Positions 45,409-55,964 of a DNA stretch of 64,000 nt are shown one piece after another. The stretch's first letter is position 1. Each line of letters starts with the position of its first letter. Under the pieces are notes generated by a model, which saw only the letters and a program-made list of their open reading frames with translations, was not told the DNA's origin and ran no database searches. Both the position numbers and the translations under genes were made by a program. The DNA is from Clavulina sp. PMI_390. Its lineage: Eukaryota > Basidiomycota > Agaricomycetes > Cantharellales > Hydnaceae. The stretch spans positions 56,215-120,214 of the forward strand of contig WIDE01000034.1 in the NCBI GenBank assembly GCA_015039315.1, in the 5' to 3' direction.

Positions 45409-47789
45409 CTAGGGGATAACCATCTCGATCTCTTCAATTCCTTCACTTGATTGGCCAAGAAACATCATATGCGATGCTTTGTATGGGGGAGCTTTCGGCT
45501 CTGCCGTGGCTAGGGGTGGGCTGACTGGCGGGATTAGTGTATTATTGACAGCAGCGTCACCAACACCCGTTTTCTTGATGGTGTCGGGGACGGGAGCAAC
45601 AGGATTAATTGTCGCCTGGCCTGTATGTGGAGCGGTACTGGTAGAAGGTTGAGTTGTATCACGGGTGAAATGACGGTCTCGGCGGGGGACACGTCCCAGT
45701 ACCTGTATCGAGAAGCTGGGCATTGGAATACTCTCATCTCGATATGCGAGCGCCCTCAAAGCACTTCGTAGGTGTAAACTGCGAGAAGGTTAAAACATAA
45801 GATTATCGCAAAGGGAAAGTGGATGGAGCTGACTTTGCAAGAACTGCACAAATCACAACGGGTGGACTCCACTGAAACGTTGCGCTGAGCTTAGGGTTTA
45901 ATGAACAGTAAGTAGGAAACGAGACTTACAGTTGCCAAATCGATTCCATTCCCGAGCCAACCCATTTCGTTCTTGCGCGAGGCAACCATGACTTGTCATT
46001 CCCCTGTGGATATGTTTCCGATAACCTCACTGACCTACCGAGACGAGAATCACAATAGCAAGTATGGAGCTTATTGCCCCTGTTGCCACGCCATAGATGC
46101 TTGTCAATTTCATTATTGACTTGGTGCTGGAGAAAATGAACACTGTTAGCAGCGTCGAAAAAAGGATGATCCAGCATTTAGAGATTGGCCAGACGTACGA
46201 CTTGAACCCGCTTCTTTGTTGGCGCATCAGAAACGAAAGGTATCCTGAGGTGAATGTGTCTGTAGCAACCTACAGGTGGGGACTAATGGAGCGCAAGCCA
46301 AACTGGAAGCGGAGGCACACTCACGATCATACAGTTCCAAGCTGTTTGTGTCCAGTAGAAGTAAGGTCCGGCAACCTGTACGTGCCATCGATTATTGGAG
46401 TTTACTGCACGGTGGAATAATAACCCGTCAAGCCAAGAATGCAGAGGGATGACACGAAGGGTTTTTACATATACCGAGTACTGTTTTCTCGAAAGGTTTC
46501 GGGTAAGCAGGCTTGATAGAGGGTCATGGAGGGTTGCTCACCAAGAGTGATGATCATTAACGCTCCCTATTGACGACAGTGTTTGATGAGCTTCCACCCG
46601 CGGCAAGCCTTACAGTAAGTAAGCTGAAGGACACTGAACTCACCAGGACTAGCATCATGTAGCGATTCCGCCCATCTAAAGGGTAGTAACCAGTCTGCTG
46701 TGAACACGGCTTCGGAGGGAAATATGACACCACCATGACACTGACACAATAATAACCGGGAAGCAAAGTAAATTTGTGTCAATGTGGTTGTGATCAGCTA
46801 TATCAGATATACCGCTAGTTCAGAAAACATTGATGGGGGTGTGGTTAAGGTGAGGAAGGAACCCACCCGATGTGTTGCGAGGTAGCGGATTGACCTTGAG
46901 TAAATTTGAAATGAGGGTCAACTGTGAGAGTTTGCTTTGATTAACACGTACCAAGGCGGGATGGAAAGGAGTCTTGGATCCTTCATAGTGGGAATTAACT
47001 CATAATAAGTCATGAACATGCAGCTAAAACTTGTCGATGTAGAATTGTCAGGATCTACTTGAAGTGAGGGAGGGTCACTGTCAGCAAAAACCTACAAGTA
47101 GAACGTTTGTGCCACCCTAAAATGAATCCATGAAGGTGTTATCTCTTGGGAAGCTCATCGATTGCTGAGACACCGCCTCACCATAGTATTGCAACCTATA
47201 TCGAACGATCCACCAGATGAGACTCGGATTGAGTTAAACGTGTACTGAATTTCAAGCTGATATATCTACTCACGATTAGCTTCACGTAGTGTGGATCTTT
47301 GGGAAACCTCTGGTAGAATAGATATGTCTGAACGTGTATGACGCCAGTCCAGCTGGGTGATGATAGTAAAGAAGGAGGATTGGACGGGATGTTGAAGCTT
47401 CTCAATATATGAGTCGAGCACAATGAGGGCTTACNNNNNNNNNNNNNNNNNNNNNNNNNNNNNNNNNNNNNNNNNNNNNNNNNNNNNNNNNNNNNNNNNN
47501 NNNNNNNNNNNNNNNNNNNNNNNNNNNNNNNNNNNNNNNNNNNNNNNNNNNNNNNNNNNNNNNNNNNNNNNNNNNNNNNNNNNNNNNNNNNNNNNNNNNN
47601 NNNNNNNNNNNNNNNNNNNNNNNNNNNNNNNNNNNNNNNNNNNNNNNNGGGATGTTGAAGCTTCTCAATATATGAGTCGAGCACAATGAGGGCTTACAAG
47701 CTATTGAGGAGCGTTCCTATGAGGATATCCAACAAGTAGGAAGGTCCGAGTGATCGAGAGGCTATGTTGCTAGGGGCAAAGCGAGCCAT
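45409..47789 (-). CDS. Seven-helix membrane protein (DUF6534-like), copy 2, interrupted by an assembly gap
   Basis: Exon 1, 47789-47698, encodes MARFAPSNIASRSLGPSYLL and ILIGTLLNSL; exon 2 starts at 47352 (WTGVIHVQTYLFYQRFPKDP). The assembly gap lies inside the intron between them. Later exons match copy 1 one by one: VAILW, VAQTFYFFSCMFMTYYELIP, SIRYLATHR, LITTTLTQIYFASRL, a TM segment SIYGVATGAISSILAIVILV (written from the minus strand as LTSIYGVATGAISSILAI), QWSPPVVICAVLAK and the tail RALAYRDESIPMPSFSIQVL. The tail then becomes Pro/Thr-rich and ends IEEIEMVIP. No disabling change was found in the parts checked. Function unknown, as for the family; plasma-membrane location is likely from the helix plan. 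Confidence 0.72.
47386..47434. repeat. 49-bp sequence at left edge of the N gap
   Basis: Begins GGGATGTTGAAGCTTCTC and ends GAGGGCTTAC directly before the first N. Identical to 47649-47697 on the other side of the gap. Confidence 0.95.
47435..47648. other. Assembly gap (214 N)
   Basis: Run of undetermined bases inside the first intron of seven-helix copy 2. Both edges carry the same 49-bp sequence, so the gap probably joins two overlapping contig ends and may contain no real missing sequence. Confidence 0.97.
47649..47697. repeat. 49-bp sequence at right edge of the N gap
   Basis: Identical to 47386-47434. It begins immediately after the last N and ends at the GTAAGC donor of the first intron of seven-helix copy 2. 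Confidence 0.95.
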
Positions 47790-48546
47790 TGTTGTTACCA
47801 AGAATTATGCAATGAGTTTATGCATATTCGCGCCAGCTGCAACGAAGAGACGAGAGCTGTTCTGTAGGGGAGTGGTGGGGCAAGCTGGAGGTCGTGTGCC
47901 ACAACCGGAAACATATCGCCATAACTCCAAAAAGTGGGGCAATGATAAACTCGCAGGGAAGAGCTCTCATTGGCCAAACCCACGTATATGAAATTGGCAA
48001 TTCTGGAGGCAACGAGTAGATCTGCCAAGAGGCTGAAATTGGATGAATGTCCAAAGCAACGGTAACACGTTCAATGAATACACTACTTGGACTTGCGAGT
48101 GGGCCTGGCAGCGTAGTGTTACCAGTGATTTATAACATGCTTTGGAACGAGAATGGAACAATATGGACTGAAAAAACCCCCGAGCTAGGATCGTTGGAGT
48201 AACGTGGGAACAGGAGTCAATATGGCCAAATAGAGGGGTTTTGTTCGTATTCCAGTCCTTCACCAGCCGTTTGCACAGTTTTCCAATATCGACGATGGAA
48301 TAAAGTAAATTGAAGAGATAGGGAGACCTCCTTAACGATAAAACGTGACTTTACTCCCGTTAGATTCAGTGAGAGGATTCCATTCTGTCGCTCACGATCG
48401 AATGCTGGAACAGTGGAACATTTGGACAGAGGCGGCCCTACTGTCACAGCTGGCCAAGCAGCCTGCGATTTACGGATCAATTGCCTTCCAAATATCAGAA
48501 ATTCAGTCTCTCTTGCAGCCTTTGGGTGGAAGACTTGAATATTTAT
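47790..48546. other. Intergenic stretch
   Basis: About 760 bp holding the promoter of seven-helix copy 2 and the 3' flank of NAD(P)-binding copy 2. Short open frames without homology; nothing else seen. Confidence 0.5.
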
Positions 48547-49390
48547 TTATTCTTCTTTCGCTCTCACCCGCTCCGCAATCGCCAGCAAATCCTGATGTAG
48601 AAGAGGATCCTTATCAAACCCACCTATAACCTGGTTCAACAATACCACTGCAAGGTCAGACACTTCGATAACAATCCCACGCTTTACAAAATCATCAGAG
48701 GGTGGCCGTTCTGGTGACGAGATGTGGCCTGGTCTAGCTGACGCAGCTTCTATGCCTGGATGTTCCGACGAGTATTGGATCATCTGATTCTCTGTTTCTC
48801 CCTGTTTCGTCCCGCATTCATAGCGAATAGGAATACTGTCAATATATTGAGAGGCCTAAAAGTATTCATGGACTTGCACTTACTCGCATCAATAAGTACT
48901 CTGGGAAGAAGGGCGGAGTCTTTGTTTGATCCCGCTCAACGGCAATACCGGATACATACATGAAGCGGAATGGTTTGGTCGGTTGGGATTCCACCATCGC
49001 ACGGAGGCCGGCGAGCGTCGAGGTCTGACAGACTCGAACGACCTCTTCAAATGGAAAATTCTTTGATTTTGAGGGGACAATTGCAACGCTCCTGTATAGT
49101 GTTATTCCCAGGTGAATCTTGGCTACACATCAGATAGCATGCTAACAGGTCGCTCACCATATGCATCCATGCGCTCCAGCGAACTCTTGCTTCACATCAT
49201 CGGGATACGACCCATAGTCATCGACCACAATGCTCTTTAGCTTGGCTGAGTCTGATTGCGGAGTGTCGGAAGGGGTTGATATCGCCGTGCGAGAGAGAGC
49301 GATGACTGAGGTGACCTCTGGCCGACGGACCGCCTGTCGGACAACTTCGCTGCCCACAAAACCAGAAGCCCCCGCGACAATGATCTTCAT
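48547..49390 (-). CDS. NAD(P)-binding Rossmann protein (atypical SDR/NmrA-like), copy 2
   Basis: Exons 49390-49158, 49091-48884 and 48801-48547 give 231 residues; the first two exon lengths (233, 208 nt) equal those of copy 1 and the third is one codon shorter. N-terminal MKIIVAGASGFVGSEVVRQA is the dinucleotide-binding loop. Other shared parts: SVIALSRTAISTPSD, KPFRFMYVSG, ERDQTKTPPFFPEY, ASARPGHISSPERPP and GGFDKDPLLHQDLLAIAERV. No classical Tyr-x-x-x-Lys is clear. It lies between seven-helix copies 2 and 3, all on the minus strand, while copy 1 of the pair is on the plus strand, so one module was inverted after or during duplication. Substrate unknown. Confidence 0.87.
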
Positions 49391-49809
49391 TCTAGTTAAG
49401 AGGACAAGAATTCGAAAACAGGAGGGAAGAGGATCGGTGCTGTGGGGGAGGCTAAAGTGCTCGCCAAGCCGCGAGTGATCGTCCCAAGGTTACGTCCAGT
49501 GTTGGAGCAAAGGCATGACGGATGTCACAAAGCATCGTGACAAATTTGGTAAAATCGATATCGTAAGGGCTCCCGAGGGTTCCGTTCCGTGGTGGTGAGA
49601 TACGTGACGGACAACGTGACAACATTTGAGCACATTGACTACGGCGGAAGGTAGCTGTCACCCTAGTGTGGAGGCGGGAAGCTCGGATTGGGTTTGGGGA
49701 GATGATGTGCCATTCAACTGTCTACTCACAACCAGGTATATATTCTTGAGATTTATACTGCTAGGAGTCAAGCAAATCCCCATAACTACAATGGGGGAAA
49801 TACTTTACG

Positions 49810-51900
49810 CTAGATCCACCCCAGACTGCTTATAGAACTGTTACTCTCGTGGTCACCAAGAAGGCGCCGCATTGGATTGTCGGTATTAGTCGTGCCGTCG
49901 CTGTCTGCTCGTCTGTGGCCATAGGTGCGAGGAACCTCTATTTTAGAAGACTTTAGCGGCACACTGGGACTGTAGAGTGGGGTGGTATGTGGAGGGGCGA
50001 CAGTTGCGCGAGCGTTGGGGGTGGGGTGGCGGATGTCAATGACGTCCAGTGAGACACTGGATGTTGGAGGAGCTTCCTTATAAGGTGGCTCGACGATCAC
50101 GCGCAGGGCATGTCGTAGCTGGAGACTATCTAAGCACTTGAGTATCGCATAGTGGTAGACACGTTGCAACGCAAATTAGTAGGACGAACTTTGCAAGCAC
50201 TGCGGAAATCATTATAGCAGGCGTCCCCTGCACATGGATATGATGTCGCAATAAGCATAAGATTCGAAGAATTGACGACCTGAAGGGACCGAGCTCAACC
50301 TACCATCCCGGTGAATATCCCCAGTCCGATCAAGTGAAGTTCATTCTGCTCTGCCGAGAAGAGCACCGGATTGAATCGGAGGGCATAAGATGTGATATCT
50401 GCGCTTTTACGGGGGCATCGACGTACCGAGAAGAAAATGGCGAGCGCGATTGCCGAACTGATTGCTCCCGTCGCCACCCCGTAAACGATTATCAGATTGA
50501 GAATGGAGTTCGTCCTACAAAGAACTCAAGCATTCAGCTACCCTCTCGTGCAAAATAGATAAACAAGAAAACATAGCGCACGATTGATAATCCCCCTTAC
50601 CCCTCAGCATCAAAAAGGATAGGTATCCTGAGGTCAGTGCGTCCGTCACAACCTGAGTGAAAGAGGAGGTTAGCAATAACATCCGGAAAGAACCTTATGG
50701 TGCTGGACGTGCAATTAGGATATTTCATACAGTCTGCGACCAGTAGAAATGAGATTCCGATACTTGCAAATGCCACTTTCCGTTGCTATTCACTGAGCAG
50801 AGGGGTCACATTTTGGACCAACACTTGATCAGACCCGTAATAAATACCAATTCCAAACGCTAAGCGATTGATGTGGGGCGGAATTCAGTGTAGAATTCTC
50901 CATGGAGATGGTCATACAAGCTAGGAAATTGCTGTTACCTAGAGTTAGCGACACAAAAAAGCACTGGTAGGATATAGTCAGCTGGGGGACCATGCAGGGT
51001 TACCTAGCAGTCAATTCACCAAAACCAGTCGCATGTATAGATTCCGCCCATCTAGAGGGAATGCGTGCTTGAGTATTCGCATAGAATGAAAGCACAGCCG
51101 AGGGGCTTACATATCCAGAGGCGGGATGCAAAATAAACCTGCGTAAATGTGGTGACGACCAACTAATACACACAAAAAGGAGTGACGAGTACCGAGGGTA
51201 TTGAGATAACAGCATTGTTGTGGGGAGGTGATGGGCAGGGAGAGGGCGCTTACTTTGTGAGTAGCTACGTAGCGAAGCGTCCTGGAATTTCTGTCAGCGT
51301 CTGGAATCCAGAGTACTGTGTAAGTCTGAACTGGTAGATACCATGGCGGATCAAGAATCACGGAGGGATCCATCATCGCGTGGATTAGCTCGTCATAAGC
51401 CGTAGACAAGCAGGTGAAACTTGGTAGTGGATGGGGCATGAGTGTCTATGAGGATTGGTATTGACGTGTTCTAAATTTTTGCTTCCACGTACAAAAAGAT
51501 CGTCTGCGCCACACTAGAAGTGGAAATATGTCAGCCAAAAGGCAGTCGCTAGTCCAGGGGTGTAGCAAGTAACACATGCGAACACACCATAGCAATCCAA
51601 CCTAGATCAATAGTAGATTTTACAGCGGATTCAGCGTTTGCTTAGTTAGCTGGAGGGAACGAGAGTGACTAGATCTTACCATGAGTTTTACATAGAGTGG
51701 GTCCTTGGGGAATGTTCTGTAAAATATGTATACCTGAACATGCACGATAGCTGTCAATCTTCATATAGGGAGGAATAAGAGGTGATGTTGCGCGGGGGGA
51801 TAGGCTTCTAGAGCCTAAGTTGTGCATCTCACAAGCTATTCATTATTGTTCCCACCAGAAAGTCTGCAGAGTAGTGTTGCTGAGATGATCGCAAGGTCAT
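49810..51900 (-). CDS. Seven-helix membrane protein (DUF6534-like), copy 3
   Basis: Exon 1, 51900-51833, encodes MTLRSSQQHYSADFLVGTIM plus NSL; exon 2 starts at 51758 (LTAIVHVQVYIFYRTFPKDP, then LYVKLM). The next exons give VGLLC, VAQTIFFFTCLSTAYDELIH with AMMDPSVILDPPW, TLRYVATHK, LVVTTFTQVYFASRLWI, a TM segment with IVYGVATGAISSAIALAIFF (minus strand) and TPAIMISAVLAK. The C-terminal tail, from about 50160, is long and polar (HALRVIVEPPYKEAPPTSS ... NPMRRLLGDHESNSSISSLG) and differs fully from the tails of copies 1 and 2. The membrane core is conserved; only the tail diverged, which would suit distinct signalling or localisation. Family function unknown. Some internal exon borders are approximate. 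Confidence 0.74.
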
Positions 51901-52752
51901 GTTGTTGGCAGAAAAGCCAAGCCTAATGCCTCAGATCCACGTGAATCGAAGAAGACAGTTACTGGTTGAGGTTTAGGGCGAGGCCTAGCGGGTCAGACGT
52001 AATTTTGGCAGGGAGACCAGGTGAAGTAGTGGGAGGGAGAAGACGTACGGGTCTAAAAGAAAAAGACCCCGAGACATAAGCAGGCCCTAAACGCGAAACA
52101 TCTTTGTTCTGCGTGAAAGCTCACAGTTGCGGGTGCCAACAAGGTTGCACGAAAGTCTCAACCCTGCGCACTCAATTGAATGCTCTTATTGAGACCCAAG
52201 GCAGTGGTAGGGGCGTCCCACACCCATCGAACGGTCTCGATTTCCCACAATTAAGGTAGACGGTCCGAAACAGTTATCGTGAAATTGGATGTCGCGGTCA
52301 GCCACTGGCACCATGACTGGCATTGCAGACCCGTGATTGAAAGGGCCCAACAAACTAGTACAACATCGCGGAAGAGACACAGGGTGCCAATGAGGTTTTA
52401 TTTGTTCGGTATTGGTGGTGCTTCTGGAGTCTTTGCCACATGGTTGAAGGCCCAAAGCACTGACAACGAGGATATTTGGTCATCCAAATAACACTAATGA
52501 CGCGTGACAGACAAGCTTTGCCCACCAGAGCCATTAGTTCTCCTCCGCTAAATGTAGTTAACTCAAGCTCGAAATAATCTCTGAACTTGTAAGGGCATGC
52601 TAAAAACCATATATTGAGATATTGTACATAGCAGGGCCGAATGAGCATGGCTCAACAAGGTTTTTAGGCGGACATTGATGTCTCTCTGGACGAGAAGACA
52701 AAACACAGGGGTTGGCAGAGGGGAATGAAACGGCCGCACTCCAGAGAAGAGA
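51901..52752. other. Intergenic stretch with no recognised gene
   Basis: About 850 bp between seven-helix copy 3 (its promoter side) and the 3' end of SDR copy 2. No domain recognised in the short open frames. Confidence 0.5.
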
Positions 52753-54167
52753 CTAGTGGAAACCCAGCGCAAATTTCCTGATCTCGCTCTCGCACCATTC
52801 CAGCATTTTCTCCTGATGCTCTTCCTTTGCCAAGTCTGCACGTGAGGGGGTTTGGAGGGCCCATGGCTTCAAATACTACGAATATGTTAACGTTCTTGTC
52901 AGCTCGTCGCGGTTCACGAGCATAACACTGCGGGGAGCAAACGCACCTTGCCGTTGAGCGCAAGCCCCTCAGGTGCCGTCCCCGCATAGAGCGGATTAAT
53001 GACGCCATGGGCTAGGTCGTACCAGATGAAGCTCTAGGGCACACAGAGATCATATCCATCACGCAATATGCTTGTGGAGATGGGTGTATTGAGGGACGTA
53101 CCACTAGCCATTTGACAAAGCTGGGCATGTGACGTTGTAGCTCAGTGGTTATGACGCCTAGAGCATATACGATTTAAGGTTGTTTTAGGCGGGACAGCGA
53201 AAACAACTGTTGACCCACCTGGATTGACAGAGATGGAGACGATACCCTGGGGCCCGTACTTGCGCGCAAGAGCGTTGGACATCAGAATAGTGCCCTGAAG
53301 AATATATTTAGAATAGGCGCAAGAGTCAGCCCATACTTTGGTAATTGAGCGAAATGAACTCATAATTAACGGAATACTCACAGCTTTCGACTGACTATAT
53401 AGCGCTTGAGAGCCCATCTTTGTCCTCAACTGCCCTTCCACAAGCGTTTCGTATAGAATAGGACCGCCCAACTTCTCGGTCGGCGCTGACCAGTGAGAAT
53501 TCGACGAGACATTCACGATGCGAACGTGATTATCCGACGAGGTCTTCACGCTGGCGAGTAAGGTGGGAATCAATAGTTGTGTCAGGTAGTAGTGCCCAAG
53601 AACATGCGTCCCAAATTGCAGGTCGTGTCCATGTGAAGTGAGCATGGATATGGGAGGAACCATTACGCCTGCAGAGTTGAAGAGGACGTCTAGACGCGAC
53701 TCTTTGCTGAGGAGAGTGAAAATAAATTAGGCCAGGAGAGACGCGAACGATTTAAAACACTTCTTGGTCCAGTTCCCACTAAGCTTACCTTAGGAAATCA
53801 TCGACAGCCGCCTTGATGGTACGTAGGTCGCCGAGGTCCATGCTCAATACCCTTAGGTCATCATCTGTCTTCCCCGTCGAGCTCTTGAGGTAGTCGAGGG
53901 CAGCTTGTGCTCTAGTAAGAGATCGACAAGCAATGTATACCCGTGCGTTCCTCCGTAGCAGGATTCGAGCCGTTTCTTTGCCTAGTAGTGGTTAACTCTC
54001 GAAGGAAAATGCAGTTCAAGACCATGGTTGGCCCTCGTACCTATCCCCGCATTTCCACCAGTAACTAACATGACCTTTCCGGTGAGGTCAGGGACGTTTG
54101 CTGCGCTGCACGTTGCTTTTGGTGGGAATATTTCCTTAACGGCGAGATAGGTGTTTGGGAGTGACAT
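52753..54167 (-). CDS. Short-chain dehydrogenase/reductase (retinol-dehydrogenase-like), copy 2
   Basis: Paralogue of the SDR at 30195-31684 with the same exon plan of seven exons. Start MSLPNTYLAVKEIFPPKATC; cofactor motif DLTGKVMLVTGGNAGIG, split by an intron after the last Gly codon position as in copy 1; then RVYIACRSLTRAQAALDYLK and SMDLGDLRTIKAAVDDFL. Third exon: LFNSAGVMVPPISMLTSHG, VRIVNVSSNSHWSAP with the catalytic Ser, and YSQSK as Tyr-x-x-x-Lys. Later: GTILMSNALARKYGPQGIVS, NPGVITTELQRHMPSF, NPLYAGTAPEGLALNGK and the end WCESEIRKFALGFH. Oxidoreductase acting with NAD(P)H on an unknown lipophilic substrate. A TATAAATAT element at 54241-54249 (minus strand) lies about 75 nt upstream. 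Confidence 0.9.
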
Positions 54168-54240
54168 AGAGATAAGGGCAAGGATGCTGGAACTGCTAAG
54201 ACAAGGTAAGGAGGGCCCAGGCAATGCTTTTGCTGGCGTA

Positions 54241-54249
54241 ATATTTATA
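54241..54249 (-). promoter_or_regulatory. TATA box of SDR copy 2
   Basis: TATAAATAT on the minus strand, about 75 nt upstream of the ATG at 54167. Confidence 0.6.
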
Positions 54250-54703
54250 GTTGACCGGCAGTGAAGGCCATGCATAATTAGTTCGTTGACTGGAAAAGCA
54301 CTCGCGGTCTTCGGCAGATCGGATTCGCACAAGTCAGGTAATGCGTATAGTGGGGGCTGAGGCTCCTCCACACTCCTCCACATTGTGTCCTCCACACCCT
54401 CCACACCCGAATTCCCACAGGAGTTCGCTAGGTAGTTCCGATCATAGGTATTATCTGCCAAAGGTTAATCATCATTGAGTCAAAATCGAACTCCCTCTAA
54501 CATGAAGCTAGATTTCGTGTGCCTTGGCCACATCATACATGAACATGAGTAATACTAGAGTTGTTTCCTAGATCTGGCCTGATGGAACGAGATAGAGTGA
54601 TAAAGCCGATGCTAAATGAGATATCCATATTTACGTACCACAACACCGCTGTTTCCACATTCCAGTCGAGACTTCAAACACAATATCCTCACAGTTCTAG
54701 AGC
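54250..54703. other. Intergenic stretch
   Basis: About 450 bp between the SDR copy 2 promoter and the 3' end of the acetoacetate-decarboxylase-like gene. No gene seen. Confidence 0.5.
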
Positions 54704-55725
54704 TTAGCTGCTGTCCCCTGTCCAAGTAGACCGGAATCGCCACGCGCAAACATCATCGAAGGTCGCCCAACCTTCATCTCCGCTCGTAGCACCAGACACT
54801 TGAGGAGAGTATTCAAAAGTGGCCAGGTTTATCCTCAGCGTCGCCCGGAAGCTCTCAAGGGGCTCGACAGCGCGTTCCCAGTGGAAGGTGAACTACGGGA
54901 GGGCAAAACCGAGACAAGTCAGAAAGAGCACGTGAATGAGTTTAGGCCAAGCAGGTGGGAGGACAACGGCGAAGTGACGCGTCGTTGAGGTCAGGCACTT
55001 ACCGTTGTTGCCCCGGACCCTGTGTTTTCTCCAAACCAAGGAATGCTCAATATATCCTTAACAATCCTTTCGTCCAACTCGAACCCTTTATTGGCGCGGG
55101 TCGCATTAGGTGGGACCGACAGTATAGATGTCTCCAACACGCCGTGGACTTGGTACAGAGGGGATGCTGATGAATTGGGTTTGGATGAAGACGGCGCGCT
55201 TTTCATGGAGTGTTCGTATTGCGAAGGGGTGAAGTTGCATTGTCGAGAACGGATGCCGGCGATATATTGGGAGGACACTGTCATGAACCTCGTATCGAAC
55301 ATTACGAGACTTTTAAAGGTGTGGGGCTCGGCGAACTTGGGGTGTTGGATGAAAGGGATTTCAAGTTTTGCCTCCTATCGACGAGACATGAATATCGCCC
55401 CGTCAGTGCACCAGCCACCAACAGTCAGCAACATGGGGCAGGACATGGTTGTAAATTCTCGCACCTGAAAGTTCATCTTTGTCGGCAGCAGATATGGGCC
55501 GCAGCTAGATTGCCTTCCCAAAAGCACAATGACAGGATGCTTGTCATTAGGGACCACAAGTGTGTCCTGCCCGTCGCGAGCAGTCTGAAATGCTTGGTTC
55601 ACGACGGCGTTGTCGCACAAGCTATCACGAAGGTGAGGCGGGAGGAATGATTGCACGAGGGTCTTATCGAGAAGGATACAGAAGAAGATAGCATCGTAGT
55701 CGCCAACAACAGAAGTAAGGCCCAT
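54704..55725 (-). CDS. Acetoacetate-decarboxylase-like protein, N-terminus uncertain
   Basis: Three exons are clear: up to 55465, 55374-55003 and 54892-54704. The first gives LLDKTLVQSFLPPHLRDSL and HPVIVLLGRQSSCGPYLLP; the second EAKLEIPFIQHPKFAEPHTF and a long region to NATRANKGFELDERIVKDIL; the third FTFHWERAVEPLESFRATLR to the stop at 54704. The pattern of a short hydrophobic N-terminal strand, HPVI(V/I)...G.Q, and a conserved EIPF matches the acetoacetate-decarboxylase-like beta barrel found in fungi, usually without proven decarboxylase activity. The Met at 55725 is the first in frame after a stop; no good upstream acceptor was found, so the N-terminal exon may be missing or degenerate. 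A start at 55823 with an intron has a donor but no acceptor. Confidence 0.62.
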
Positions 55726-55964
55726 GTCGACCGCGAGAGAGCAGCAAGGATTCCAATGTGCCGGTTCCCACGCTCACTCACCCAGACAACACTACTGCAG
55801 CTATTATGGCGAGAAGCACGCATCACATCATAATGAAGCCCGAAAATTGATTGATTTGTAGCTACTTATGATAGCGAAAAACGAAACAGTAACGATGCTG
55901 GGAAGGCTGGTAGGCCCAAGCTGAAGTGCTGAACCCTTCACACTCGGTCCGCTTCTCTCACTAC

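Noticed and set aside
47196..47684. Open frames reading through the N gap
   Set aside because: They contain only undetermined residues in the middle and arise because Ns contain no stop.
55022..55468. 148-codon plus-strand open frame
   Set aside because: It is antisense to the acetoacetate-decarboxylase-like exon, whose spliced frame shows the family motifs.
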